Origin: Zanthoxylum bungeanum
Taxonomy: Eukaryota; Streptophyta; Magnoliopsida; Sapindales; Rutaceae
Reading direction: 5' to 3'
DNA length: 64,000 nt
Assembly: GCA_019454045.1 (NCBI GenBank)
Contig: SKCR01033472.1
Location: forward strand, 62,001 to 126,000
Shown here: piece after piece, positions 11,507-24,382 of the stretch
Position numbering within the stretch: position 1 is the stretch's first letter
Layout: each line of letters begins with the position of its first letter
Made by a program: the position numbers and the translations under genes
The notes under the pieces: generated by a model
Told to the model about the DNA's origin: nothing
The model's input: only the letters and a program-made list of their open reading frames with translations
Database searches by the model: none

Positions 11507-12409
11507 TAAAATATATGGGTGGAGTTTCCTATATAATGGGTATAAAGCTCTACCAGGATAAAGTAAGGAAGCTCATCAGATTTTCGCAATCCACGTACAT
11601 AGATAAAATGTTAGAAATGTAGGGTTATATAAACTGTAAGCAGTAAATGTACCTTTTCGATATAACATACATCTTTCAAAGAAAATGACACCTCAAACTA
11701 AGGAAGAGTGAGTTATAATGTCTAACTTGCCATATGCTTATTTTATTGGAAGCATTATGTATGTTGTGCTATGTACAAGACCTTACATTAGTTTCGGCGT
11801 CAGTGTGACTAGCTGATATCAATCTGATCTGGCTAATGATCATTGGACAGTCATGAAATATATTCTGAAATATCTTAAGGGTACTAAAGATAAGTTTCTC
11901 ATATATGGAGAAGATGAGCTACAAGTTAAAGAATATTCAAACTCCGACTTCCAAGGAGATTCAGATGGTAGAAATTATACATCTAGATACATATTTACCC
12001 TTAATAGCGGTGCATTTAGTTGGTGATGTTTAAAGCAAGGCTCAACAACTGATTCCACCACTGAAGCATAATTTATAACAGTTCCGAAAGCTGCTAAAAA
12101 GCTATTTGGATTAGAAATTTTATCACAGAACTTGGCATTATGCCTAGTATTACGGATCTGATCGCACTATAATGTGATAATAGCGCAGCTATAGTGCATG
12201 CTAAGGAGCCTAGAGAGCATTCCAAGTATAAACACGTGAAAAAGAAATATCACGTGATTAGAGAGAATATTGAACGAAAAAACATAATGGTTTTGAAGGT
12301 TCAAGGACAAGGCAACATAGCAGACCCGCTTACTAAAGCCTTACCTCCTACGTTATTTGATAAACATGTTGATGTGATCCAGAATGAGCTCTGTTTGTTG
12401 GGCCAAGTT
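11507..12409 (+). pseudogene. Copia reverse transcriptase C-terminus and RNase H relic
   Basis: In shifting frames the sequence matches Ty1/copia pol. It reads GVSYIMGIKLYQDK (about 11521-11560), SQSTYIDKML (about 11588-11617) and HLSKKMTPQTKEE (about 11671-11708). Next come SIMYVVLCTRP (about 11750-11780) and RNase H words including TTDSTTEA near 12050. The closing frame 12194-12415 has KYKHVKKKYHVIRE, where the family has a KH(I/V)..R(Y/F)H..R motif. Several stops and frameshifts show it is dead. The usual purine tract before the LTR is reduced (CCAAGTTTG). The 5' part of pol is missing: the relic starts just right of the pyrimidine tract. Confidence 0.8.
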
Positions 12410-14920
12410 TGTTAGGGTTGGTGCTCGGAGTGCCAATCCGGATCGTATTTATGTCCGATTCATGAATACGAGCAATTCTATTTTCCATAATATTACTAAT
12501 TTAATTGTAGCACCCTTGTCTTTTATACACGATTATGATTAGATCGAAACTAAATCTAGTTTAGTGATACGTGTATATTAGACAAAGACCATAGGATTTA
12601 CAATATAGTGCGCAATTACAACGTAGTTTGTAATTAACATTGGGAAGCACACTATAAGATGTATATCCTTAAATAAAGTTCATGGTTAAGATTTACTAAC
12701 ACGGGTCGGTTAGTAAACCGCTGAGACCAGTACATGTCGTATATCATGACTTGGTCCGATGGTTTATCCCAAGGAACCATGAGTCTCGGGAGACTCGTAT
12801 AGACATGTAGGTGTTTATTTGATAAGACACTGAACGACTCACTGAAGATTTCCTAATAGATGGTACACCAACGTCAATAGGAATCTTCACGAGTTGAGCG
12901 AGCATAGTGGTCATCTGACTTGAGATACCACAGTGGGATATATGAGTTATCCTCCAAACTTTGATGGCAGTCACGTCAACGATCTATTCATGATCAGACC
13001 TCCACTTGTTCGTTGGGTGTGGACTGATGCTCATGATATCCAGTGCGTATCAAGATAGGATCTGTCAGTCTTGTGTACAGGGTATAGGCATCCAGCACGT
13101 GTTTACGATCTAGTAAATCAATGGCCGTGGTATAACTTCGGAAATCAGTTCCGAGTGTTATTTAGAGATCCTAAATTGAAAGTCGACTGTATTATACTGA
13201 ACGGATTTGACATTTTTATCTATATCTCAGGTATAATACGGATAGCCTGTGATGGAGGGATTATACAGATACAATGACCTCGTCTTGCATAGTTTAGCGA
13301 GATTATCCGTGGTCATCATAATCCATGAGTGGGTGGATTATGGACATGAAATTAGATTTCGTGACGGATAAACCTAAACTTAGTGAGTCCCACAATATGA
13401 AGTGTACTCGTTGAGAACTTGGGCAACTCGATATGAATAATATGGATTATTCATAATACTTCACCGGATTAAATGAGTTAATTCGGATCGTTTAATCGGT
13501 TAAACGATAACACATATATTAGGGGATTTTATCCGATAATAATTATTGTGTATTTGTATTTGATACATAATACGATTAGATACAGATTAATTATTCGTCA
13601 AATGAGATTTGACACATGCCATAAATATATGTATTTGTTATTTATTGTAAATAAAAATACATATATAATAATAATTATATTAATTAATTATTTGGATATT
13701 TAATTGTTAAATATTTGAATTATTAATTAATAAACTTTTTTTTCCATAAATGTTATGGAATATGTCCAATTATTATGGGACCAAATGGCATGTATTAATT
13801 TTATTTTATGTGTGCCAATTTGATTGGTTTACATAAAGTTATTTAGCATTTAATTTGATTAATTTTTTTTAAAATCCCCTAATTACCCCTTTGTCAAAGT
13901 CAGCCACATCACTTTAAAAAGTAAAAATTGTTTTCTTTTTTCTTCCAAGTTGCTGCCGTTGCCGAGAACTCCATGGATGAAATGTGTTTCATTTTTTGCT
14001 TGATGAATCAAGTGAAAACAAAGAAGAAAATCAAAGAAAAGACTTAGGAAAATAAATGATTAAGGTAATTCCTCTATTCCTTAAGCTTAGAAATTTTGTT
14101 TCATGTTTCTTGTTGATCTTATGAGATCTAGGGTTTCTTCTTTGTTATAAAATTTGGGGCGTTTGGTTGTGGTGGTTGAATTGGAAGCTTGGATGCATGT
14201 GTGAAATGTATTTGGTAGTATTATTGTAATATTAGGCCAAATTAATCAATTGTTGATGATTTGCTATTCTAGAGTGTTGTGAACACTCTTATGGCACCTA
14301 GAATTGTTCTTGGGTTGTTCATATGTGGTGACTTTAGTAGGTGTCTTGATTAATTAGATTAATCTTGAAATTGTTGGATTAAAGCATGAAAATTTGATGA
14401 ATTTCGTTTTCTGATCAGACCTAAAAATGATTCTGATTTTTTTATGAAAATGATGTCTTATGAATGTTTTGGATGTATTTTGGGAGTTGGAACAATTTTC
14501 GGAAAGTGTTTCCGAGTTGAAATAAGCGAAAACGGCCAAAAACAACGTTACCGGGTGATTTTTGAGCCAACCGGGTGACGGCTGTCCAAACAGTGAGTCC
14601 GTCACTGTTCGGGCAGTGCATGAACTGCCCTGAAACTATTAGGGTTGACCTGGGCAGTCCCCATAAGTGTCGGGTGATCGGTTCGGTCAAAAACGTATTT
14701 TGCATCATTTTACGGAAAAACGGTTTTCGTAAAAGTTTCGTGACTCTTCAACCTTATTTATGTCAATATTTGATATTGAATAAATAGGTTTAGGTGAAAT
14801 ATGAATAAATTATTCATATTAGATATTGAATAATTTATTCGGTATTTTGAAAAAGTTTTAAAATACGATTTCGCCTGAACCGCGCTTCCGCTGCGCCCAT
14901 CGCCCAAAACCCAAAAAAAA
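12410..14920 (+). mobile_element. Copia LTR (element C1)
   Basis: It starts TGTTAGGGTTGGTGC directly after the RNase H relic and ends near 14913-14920 in a short A run, before a tRNA-iMet primer site. The end CTTCCGCTGCGCCCATCG is of a kind common at copia LTR 3' ends. It therefore sits as the 3' LTR of the relic to its left and at the same time as the 5' LTR of the leader to its right. The exact 3' end is blurred by the A run. Confidence 0.65.
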
Positions 14921-14921
14921 A

Positions 14922-14934
14922 TGGTATCAGAGCG
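14922..14934 (+). other. Primer-binding site (tRNA-iMet type) of C1
   Basis: TGGTATCAGAGCG matches the complement of the 3' end of plant initiator methionine tRNA, the usual primer of plant copia elements. Confidence 0.85.
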
Positions 14935-17255
14935 GGTCTGATGCTTCATCCATTACATTATTCATGCTTGATATTTGATATTTAATCCAATTTTAATGTT
15001 CGCACATGCTTTGTAATCTAGATAAGTTTCTTTACTTTTCGGTTTTACGTTAACGAAAATGTAACTGAAATTTAATAGTTAACTTGTGTTATGTTTTCTA
15101 AGGTAGAATTGAAATGTTTAGAAAATGATTTAGATTAAAATTCTGCATTTGATGTAGATTATAGCTTCCATAGGAAAATCCCCGTTTAAAAATAAGGCTG
15201 TAAAGTGACGTGTATTGGATACATGTTTCTTGGTCCGTCTTGTCAGTACGGTTTATGGGTATCTTTCTATAACTGTATCCAAGATCGTGCCAAAGCTGTG
15301 GGGGTGTAGGTTATAGGATTATTATCAATACCGATTGTATATTGATACTGGACAAATTCAAGTGAAAGTGGAAATCCTGAACATGCCAAAGCTGTCAGGA
15401 CTACACGGTAGCTTAAGTTTGTGATTGACAAGTGAAGCCTTGATACGCCTTCTTGTGAGCGTGCCAAAGCTGTCATAATGAGAAACGGTCAGGACCAAAA
15501 CCAGGATTCACTGGTGAGTGATTGCCAATGGGTTGTCTACTTAATGAATATACGTAGGCGAGATCGTGTCAAAGCTGTGAGTTGAAATATATTCATAGGA
15601 TCCTACTCTCACTATGGAATTCGATTTAATTATTGAATTCCTGTTGTCCGTTGGGGATTAAGGTATTACGTAAAATAGTGGGAGACACTGCTGGGTTAAA
15701 AATCCATAACCTAAGCAGTGTGTAATTTTATGGAAAATTCTGCTTCTTTTTTCTTTTTATTCTATATTGTTTATAGTTTTATACTTCTGATCCACTGCAT
15801 ATCTTATTACTTGAATATGTTTTCTGACTTTACTTATGGTTGCGTAGTTCCAGAATAGGTTCTAGAAAGACAGTAGACTTAGATATTGTTAGATTAGTTG
15901 AAACTATCGGGAACTGTTGTTTCGATTTTCTTGAAAAATCAAGATGGTTTGTGACTTAGTTACTAAGTCACGATTAGGTAATCTAAATGGATATTTGGTT
16001 TATGATATAATTATCTAGAAAGAATAATTTCTTATGCAGTAAGAATTGACTTGAATAGTTCATGTCTCGAGATTCTTGATTGGCATTAAGAAAACCCCAT
16101 TAGTATTTGTTTATCTTATAGTGACGTTTCTTCGCTTTTAGTGACTTTTAGAAGTCACGTGTCTGACACAGTTTGCTAATCAATCATTTGCAATTGTTGT
16201 GAATAATTGAACGCAAATTATAAAGCTAAAGAAAAAGATGTGTATAGTTGTGTATCTAGAATATCGATTCATAAATACGACAACTGTAGGTATTGGATAC
16301 CGGATCTCCCGTCTAGTTAATTAAAATAATATTTAATAACTGTTTTGATATTTGATATCAGAACTTGTGACTATTGGATAGTTACTTGTTCTGTTTAAAC
16401 AGTTATTACATATTTTAATATGATTAGTAGTGTCATTAATGAAACGATAAACATTAAGAAAAATATTCGGTAAAATAAATAACTTAGAACTGTGCTTTAT
16501 GAGGTTCTATCATAAAAACATTAGATGTTTATTCCTTATGGTAAAGGATGGTCTGATACGAGATCACACCACATATCCTTATCCATTTAATGAATATTGT
16601 ATTCAGGATGTGATTAAATCTCATTTAACCAATGATCGTCATTGGACCACAAGATTTATTAGACTAATACATTGGATGTATGAAGTTTAATGAATTAGAA
16701 ATTGCCTTAGATAGTTTTCTTTACTCTGTAACTTTGTTAATGAATTGTCATGACTTAGTTACGTGTTTCTAATAGAGAACATATTGAACGTCTTGAATTG
16801 TTCGAGAACTTTCAATATGTTTTCTGATGAAATGTGAATAGAATATTTTGAATGGTTCAAAGATATTATATTTTGAAGTGATGAAAACTATATCTTTAAA
16901 ATTCATTGTGATTTTTTTGAATTGTTCAAAGATGTTTGATATGATCAAACATGTAAATTTAAGGCAATTAGTTCTAAAGTTATTTAATGAATGTGATTCT
17001 TACTCAATATTAAACTTCCACGATTCCATTTTGATGGAATTGGTCAATGGGAGTAATTGAATCTTATATGACTTGATTCGTTGATATTGAGTGTTACCGA
17101 ATTAGTTTTCAATACTCTTGGGGTTATGCTCTAGTTACACTGATTCATCTCTTTAATTAAGGTTCCATTCGCTTCTACAATTACATATACGATGTGTATA
17201 AGTAGAAAATTCGAATCTTGAAAAGTTTGAGATTTGAAACTTTCTTTTGTATAAT
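14935..17255 (+). mobile_element. C1 internal leader without recognisable gag
   Basis: This is about 2.3 kb of leader-like sequence after the primer site, cut off at 17256 by insertion of G1. Small frames (16499-16690, 16848-17060) have no recognisable gag motif. It contains four copies of a (T)G(C/T)CAAAGCTGT word (15273-15290, 15382-15395, 15459-15473, 15562-15579), followed by AAATAGTGGGAGACA near 15675. Confidence 0.5.
15273..15579 (+). repeat. Four spaced copies of a GTGCCAAAGCTGT word in the C1 leader
   Basis: The word recurs at intervals of about 80-110 bp, with different sequence between the copies. The C2 leader has an analogous series of (G)CCAAAG(T/C)CAAG words (61957, 62049, 62146, 62320). 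This is compatible with a structured leader, but function is unknown. Confidence 0.7.
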
Positions 17256-17820
17256 TGATGAGCGAAAAATATATCAATATTTATCGCCCCTTTTACTTAA
17301 TATTTTGTTTAGTTTCTCAGGTTTGATGAACGTTTTGATGTGTTTTAGTTTATTTTGCAGATAAAATAATATTAGGACTCAATGGAATCATTTAGGACGA
17401 AATATGGGTCAAATAAGGGCAAAAATTGGACTTGACATATTTATTTTGGAGATTGGAAACTTGAAAGGGCGTTCTAACGAAGTGCAGTTTCAGAAATTCC
17501 AGTTTTGCTCAACTGTCGTATTTTAGGCATAACTCTTTACTCCGATATTGGATTGAGCTAATTCAAGTTCCAGATTAAAGAAGACTCAAAGCTCTACAAC
17601 TGTGAAGAACAAAATAATTTCGAATTCTGAAGATTTAATGACCGAAATTGATGAAACATCTGTAAGTGTGTTATGTGTAATTATTAAAGTCATTTTCAAA
17701 GCAAAAAAAAAAAAAAAAAAAAAAAATAAAAATAGTCAAGCTCCCACCAAACATGATAGCAATTAATAATAGATTTGGTGGAGCAATTAATAATGGATTT
17801 GGTGGAGGCAAAATTTTGCC

Positions 17821-17828
17821 TATAAATA
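17821..17828 (+). promoter_or_regulatory. TATA box of the G1 LTR
   Basis: TATAAATA sits about 565 bp into the LTR, matching in relative position the TATA box of the G2 LTR. The upstream part has no ACGTGG cores, unlike G2. Confidence 0.55.
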
Positions 17829-18114
17829 CTAAGCCATTTCATTTGTAAATTCATACTTTCTTCTAAGGAATTCCTTAAGAATACTAAGAAGATTATATCT
17901 TGTTTGTTTATTTACAGCTTTTAGTAATTAATTTTCACTTTTGCACTTTCTTTTCTTTACTTTTCAGCCTTTACTTTATGCAATTTACTTTTACGCACAA
18001 TACTTTCTTTTCTTTACTTTTCAGTAATGAGGAGGTAACTCTCCCTTGCTGGGGTAAAAAGGTAAAACTTTTATTACTAGTATTTAGATTAATCTCCCTT
18101 AATTATAATATATA

Positions 18115-18295
18115 AACTAGTTAAAACCTGACTTAACGAGGATATCGCCATATTGGTCGGTTGGTAATTATTTAAATTGGTTTTAACCTGACTAAACTGG
18201 ATATTGCCTGATTGGTCGGTTGGTAATTAATTATTAATTTGACTTAATCTGGATACCGCCTATATGGCTGGTTGATAATTATCATGCAAAGTTAA
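18115..18295 (+). repeat. LTR minisatellite, about three units of 60 bp (G1)
   Basis: The units share ACCTGACT(T/A)A, a GATAT(C/T)GCC-type word and TGGTCGGTTGGTAATTA. The G2 LTRs carry the same minisatellite with four units on the opposite strand (about 40225-40415 and 48018-48205). Confidence 0.75.
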
Positions 18296-19275
18296 TATAT
18301 TATATTAAGGGAGATATCTAAAATAGCAGTAATAAAAGTGGATCCTTTTACCTCATCATTTTCTTTTATTGTACTTTTACTTTATTTACCTTATGGCATT
18401 TACTTTTCATCATTTACTTTCCAGCTTTTATTTTTCAGCATTTAGTATTTACTTTCAGCATTTACTTTCCGTCATTTACTTTTCAGTATTTAATTTCCAG
18501 CAATTTACTTTATGTCTTTTATTTTATTTAAGTTTTTACTACTCCTAAATATGTGTCGTAACTAAGTCAGTTATCTGGGGTTGTGATGAAGTCCAATATC
18601 ACCGGTTTATAAGGGGTTAAATTACGATTTGGGTAATATAAAGGTTTATTTATTGAGCCTTAGTCTTAATGCATCTTGTTAACTGGCCATTAATAAGATT
18701 GATTCGGTAAACTTAAAATGAACTTGGAAAAGAGATTTTAGGTTAAAGACCTTAGACTCAATAGCCCACGATATTCCTTGAGGATAGATAACCCTTTAAT
18801 AGATTTCCTTACAAGATAGGAATATATCTGTCGGGCGAAGGTAGCCATAATTGGAACTTAATCTTAATGAATTCAAATAACTTGGTTAACATACGAATAT
18901 GATTAATTGGGTTATACTGGGTATTTGTTTTTGACCATCGGAAGAGGCTTTTACATAATTTCGTGTTCCAGGTTAATAAACCAATATATTACACAAACGT
19001 AAAATAACCACTTCATATTTTAAAAAGATATTGGAAGGATTCACAACCCTGGATAGTTTTATAAATTTGAATTTTCCCCAATATACTTTTAAGCAATTTA
19101 TTTACTTGTTTTAATTTTAAAGTCACCAACCAACCAACCAATCAAACAATCAATCTATTAAATACTTGTAAACATTCAACTTCATAAATTGATAACAAAA
19201 GGTTTTAAGTCATCGCGGGATCGATACTTTTTATACTACTTGAATGATACGTGCGCATGCGTTATACGCGTGTGA

Positions 19276-21201
19276 TGTTGGGAAGCGGCCGCGAGTGCGC
19301 AACGGAAAATAAAATTATTATGCCGCTTTCCATTTGCCCAAGACCCATTTGTTTTGATTATTCTACAAGCCTAGGAAGGTTACTATATATTCTAAGCATA
19401 AAACTCATAAAACATGCAAAGAAAATAAACCTAAACATGCTAACTATCATAAGAAATCTAATTAAAATAAAGAAAGAAAAAGACTTACTTGAACCGAAGA
19501 CTCATCCGGTCCTCCCTCCAATCTACAAGCTTTTCTTGAACTCAGCAAGCTCTTCCACATTCTAAAGAGCCACCCAAGTGTGTGGCCTCCAAAGATGCAC
19601 ACACCAAAGCCAAAACTCAACGACAAGACTACGCCTTGAGTGCATGGGTATTTTGCCCTTGGTGCTAGCCTAGGCAAATACCTCAAAACTTTTACCTTGA
19701 GGTTCCTCTAGTAAATTAGACTTAAGGATCCTCAAAATCAGTGGATTACTCTTAAACTTTAGAGTTGCTCACTTATATAAACCCAATATATGAAAGGTTT
19801 TGGTGTAGCAAATTTGTAAAGAATTATTTGGGTTTATATAGTGCTCTAAAGACAACAAAATTAATTAAGAATCCGATGTGGGATAAAAGCTAATTTAATC
19901 TTAGCCATTGGATCTTAATTTAGTGGTTTAATGAGATTATAAAACCCTAATAAGAGTTTGGGCCGAATTGGAATTCAAAACAAATAAATTTTTTTTACTA
20001 TTCACGTTAATAGTATTTTTTTTTATTCCAATTCCCAAAGTGCCCCTATTGTCATTCACCAATCCCTAAGCCACTATGGAACCTCATAAATGAACTGTTC
20101 AATAATTAAACACATTGAACCATTTATGAACAATTCCTACAACGATCATATATGCTGTTATATTTATACTGTGCACTGTTAACCATTGATTTCGACTTTG
20201 TTGTGTGTGACCTTTTGGGTTCCCCTCAAGTTGGACATGAAATGAATCGTGATAATTTAATCGAACATAAATTATCCTCCGATCAGATGGTCATTCGATT
20301 TCAATGACCAAGGTTGACATCTAGCAACATGACAAGGCCCCCAAATGAGAATGAAAGATATATATACCCATTCTTTATGTGATTTACATATAATACGGTC
20401 CCTCGCCTCACTGTATCCCCACCTATTGACCTGGGGTACGGAAAGTGTCTACCCATATGGTCAAAGGTATGATGTTAATAGTGTCATGAATCGTGCTCAC
20501 CCAAGAATCTCACATGATTCTTCCGCTGTGGCCACAGTCTCAAGCACTGATCACACATATCAACTCACGAACTGGAATACTACTCTTATAAGAAAATATT
20601 ATCCGAGAGTGGTGATTCTCTGTTGTATCTTTATAAACTTCATGTGTTTCAACAAATGACCCAATCATACCCTTATGACCAGATCTTTTGAACCAGGGAA
20701 GGATAATGTCAAAGTTATTTGATCCACACATAAGATTGTAAAGACCTCAAGTCAAATGACTAGTCATATAATCGATACATGAAAGTTCTCACAGACACAT
20801 GGGATAAACACTCCATATGAAAACTTTCGGCGGTCAGTTCGATGGACACGAGCAACTCATGCATCCATGTGATACACCAAGCGGATGGATCTCCACTAGT
20901 AGCCTATGAGATCGGCTACCCCACTTAAGGGCGGATCATATCATCATGCTAGTCTCTCCGCTTTGTGAATGCCCAGATTATTCATAAAACTATGACTATG
21001 AACATTTAAGAGTAATGATTCTCATAAGGCGTGGAAGCCATCATCTTATTACTCCAAGGGCTATATTACAGTGTTGATGATTCATATAAGTTATGTAAGA
21101 CACGTATAATAAAGATTTCCATTTTATTAATTAATGAAAATATTACAAATACATGTACATATAGCCCATCCACAAGTTGGGTATAGGGCATATCCCTAAC
21201 A
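19276..21201 (-). mobile_element. C3 3' LTR
   Basis: On the plus strand it runs from TGTTGGGAAGCGG to CATATCCCTAACA. A TATA-like TATATAAA (minus strand) lies at 19833-19840. It matches the right LTR with scattered substitutions and small indels. Confidence 0.92.
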
Positions 21202-21213
21202 ATCTCCCACTTG
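21202..21213 (-). other. Polypurine tract of C3
   Basis: On the minus strand AAGTGGGAGAT directly precedes the 3' LTR start (TGTTAGGGATATG). This is the standard copia plus-strand primer site. Confidence 0.85.
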
Positions 21214-21251
21214 CACTATAGCCAACTAGTATGAATCTGGACACCATACTC

Positions 21252-21751
21252 TCAGGTGTGCCTATCATGTTTTTGTTGAGTCAGCCCTTTAGACAGAGAA
21301 TCTGCAAGATTATCTTCTGTGGGTATTTTCTCTATAATAACTTCTTTTCTCTCAACAATCTCCCTGATGAGATGAAATCGCCTGAGTACATGGTTGGATT
21401 TCTGGTGGGACCTTGGTTCATTTGATTGAGTAATGGCGCCCGTGTTGTCACAGTACATCGTGACACCATTCTTTATCGTGGGAAACACTTCCAGCTCCAT
21501 GATGAACTTCTTTATCCAGACTGCTTCTTTAGCAGCCTCAGATACGGCAATATACTCGGCTTTCGTGGTGGAGTCCGCTGTAGTTGACTGCTTTGAGCTT
21601 TTCCAACTGACAACACTGTCATTCAAAGTAAACATATATCATGTTTGCGATCTGCTGTCATCCCTATCGGTCTGAAAGCTCGTATCACAGTAACCAATGA
21701 CTTTCATCTCAGAACAATCTCTGTATGTAAAAAACACATCCTTAGTTCTTC
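21252..21751 (-). pseudogene. C3 RNase H domain
   Basis: The frame 21252-21635 encodes the copia RNase H end. It includes VSWKSSKQST, ADSTTKAEYIA with the catalytic Glu in its usual setting, YCDNTGAI, and the final EDNLADSLSKGL. The N-terminal part (YCDTSFQTDRDD, about 21660-21700) is separated from the RT frame by a frameshift near 21752 and from this frame by a stop at the family's Gly-Tyr position. It is the C-terminal part of the gag-pol polyprotein, upstream of the purine tract. Confidence 0.88.
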
Positions 21752-23092
21752 TCAAATACTGAAGATTATTTTGACAGCTGCCCAGTGTTGCTCACCAGGA
21801 TTTGCCTGATAGCTGCTCGTTATGCTAAGAGCATAAGAGACATCAGGTCTTGTACATAGCATGGCGTACATGATCGATCCTATTGCTGAAGCATAAGGGA
21901 TCCTACTCATACGATCTCTATCTGAAGGAGTATGTGGACATTGCTCCTTAGATAATTTGATTCCATGACAAATAGGTAAATTACCTCTTTTGGAATCTTC
22001 CATTTTGAATCTTTTCAAAACTTTATCTATGTACGTAGATTGAGAAAGTCCTAACAACCTCTTAGATCTATTACGGTAGATCTTAATGCCGAGGATGTAA
22101 GCTGCTTCTCCTAAATCTTTCATGGAGAAATTCTGAGATAACCATTGCTTGGTGGCTTGCATCATGGGAATATCATTCCCGATGATTAATATGTCATCGA
22201 CATATAATACAAGAAATACAACAGCACTCCCACTACTTTTCCTGTAAACACAAGGCTCGTCTAAATTTTTGATGAAGTCAAATTCTTTGATTGTCTCATC
22301 AAATCGTATATTCCAACTTCTGGAGGCTTGCTTGAGTCCATAAATGGATAGTTTAAGCTTGCATACTTTATTATGATTATCCTTAGATGCAAACCGCTCA
22401 GGTTGTGTCATATAGACTTCCTCTACGAGGTTCCTATTAAGGAAAACTATTTTGACATTCATCTGCCAAATCTCATAATCAAAGTGTGCAGCTAGTTCCA
22501 GTAAAATTTGAATGGACTTTATCATTGCAACATGCGAGAAGGTTTCGTCATAGACAATTCCTTGGATTTGTCTATAACCTTTCGCCACCAACCTAGCCTT
22601 ATAGGTTTGGATGTTGCCTTCTGCATCAGTTTTACGCTTGTAAATCCACTTGCAGCCTATGGGTTTTATCCCTTCAGGTGCATCTACCAAGTCCCAGACT
22701 TGATTCTGATATATAGAGTCTATTTCGGATTTCATGGCCTCAAGCCACTTGACTGAATCAATGTCACGCATTACTTCGTCATAACTGGTGGGATCGTCAT
22801 TATCAATGACCTGATCATGTTCCTCATCAATATGGAAACCATATCTTTCAGGCTCATGTCTTTCCCTACCAGACCTTCTGAGTTCATAACCTTGTGGTTG
22901 TTCCGTCGCTGCCATTTTGAGGGGCCTGGGGTTTAGTTCTATGTTAGTTTGTTCTTCTCGTACCTCATCGAGGTCAAGTCTACTCCCACTAAATTTCTTG
23001 AGAAGGAATTCATTCTCTAGAAATTTAGCATTTCGTGAGACAAATGTTCTTTGTTCATTTGGGACGTAGAACAAGTATGCTCTTGAGTTCAA
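21752..23092 (-). pseudogene. C3 reverse transcriptase (446 codons open)
   Basis: This is copia reverse transcriptase preceded by the integrase C-terminal linker. Visible words include RRSGRERHEPERYG, WIYKRKTDAEG, YKARLVAKGYRQ, SIYGLKQASRSW and the active-site LYVDDILIIG, with both catalytic Asp residues present. The first catalytic position, normally Asp in QMDVK, reads QMNVKIVFLN, an Asp-to-Asn change that should abolish activity. The ATG at 23092 is only the first Met of the open frame; the protein belongs to a polyprotein continuing upstream through integrase. It ends at a frameshift before RNase H. Confidence 0.9.
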
Positions 23093-24382
23093 GGCATATC
23101 CTACAAACTTACATTTAACTACCCTATCATAAAATTTGTTAGTTTGTGTGAGCTTGACATATGCGTCACATCCCCAAACTCTTAGATAACTAAGACTAGG
23201 ACGTTTCCCAGATCATAACTCATATGGTGTTTGACTAACAGTCTTGGAAGGAACTTGGTTTAGTAGTAGTGTTGCAGTTTCTAAAGCAAGACCCCAAAAT
23301 GAAAGAGGTAGATCCGTGCCTGGCATCATTGATCAGACCATATCTAATAATGTCCGATTTCTCATTTCGGAGACCCCATTATGCTGTGGAGTTCCCGGAG
23401 GAGTCCACTGGGAAACAATGCCATTTTCTCTCAAGTAATCTTGAAATTCGTTGCTTAAGTATTCACCACCTCGGTCAGAACTTAGTGACTTAATACTTTT
23501 ATTAAGCTGGTTTTCTACTTCAGCCTTGAAGTCTTTGAATTTCTCAAAGGCTTCAGATTTGTACCGCATAAGGTACACATACCCATATCGCGAATGATCA
23601 TCGATAAAGGTAATGAAGTAGGAGAATCCACTTCTAGCGGTGACTGACATTGGTCCGCATACATCAGAGTGTATGAGTTCTAATGTCTCCGCTGCACGCT
23701 GTCCTTTACCTTTGAAGGGTAATTTGGTCATTTTACCAAGTAAACAAGACTCACAAGTTCCATAAGGTTTATGTTTGAAATACCCATCCTTATGTAGCTT
23801 AGTTAATATTGTTTCATTGATATGACCTAAGCGACTGTGCCATAAAAGTGATTCATTGAGATTATTCGAGTTAACGTTGTATATATTAGATGTTGAACAT
23901 TCTTTGTTAGTTTGTAAGACATAGATACCATTATTCAAAATACCATCTCCATATTTTATTTTATTGAAATAAATAGAACATTCATTACAACTTATTAGGC
24001 ATGAAAAGCCTTTATTACATAAAGAAGAAATTGAAATGATGTTCTTTATTAGAGAAGGTACATAAACACAATCTTCTAAGTCTAAAACTAAACCATTCAG
24101 AAAAACTAATGAATAAGTCCCCACGCACAATGCAGCCAGTTTTGCTCCATTACCCATGCATAAGTCAACCTCCCCATGACGGAGTCTCCTACTGTTTCTC
24201 AGGCTCTGCACATTGTTACACAAGTGAGTCCCACAACCGGTGTCAAGTACCCAAGTAGAAGGTTCAGAGTTTTGAGAATATAGTTCAATCATATACAATA
24301 TACCTGAAGCATTGGGCTTCTTGGCCTCTTGGACTTCCCTAGCTTTCAAGGATCTGTAGTCTTTCTTCCAATGACCCTTCTT
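23093..24382 (-). pseudogene. C3 protease and integrase
   Basis: On the minus strand the order is degenerate zinc knuckle, protease, integrase. The protease active-site word is WVLDTGCGTHLC. The integrase zinc-binding part is LWHSRLGHIN with CESCLLGK, and the core has HSDVCGPM, FIDDHSRYG, SSDRGGEYLS and HNGVSEMRN, so the three acidic positions are present. Stops occur at about 23330 (after LLDMV) and about 23216 (after TPYEL), in settings where the family usually has Arg or Trp codons that a single C-to-T or G-to-A change turns into stops. The rest to 23093 (FWGLALETATLLLNQVPSKT, YDRVVKCKFVGY) is normal copia sequence. Confidence 0.9.

Larger units (their letters stand above)
17256..19275 (+). 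mobile_element. G1 5' LTR, main part (last 12 bp at 36973-36984)
   Basis: It starts TGATGAGCG and, after the C3 insertion, ends CCGGTCA at 36984. The start aligns with the G2 LTR start (TGATGAGTGG, minus strand), including TTAGTTTCTC..GTTTGATGAACG. It has a 23+ A run near 17703-17727, a TATA box at 17821-17828, and stretches built of TTTACTTTTCAG-like words (17926-18030, 18350-18530). Confidence 0.85.
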
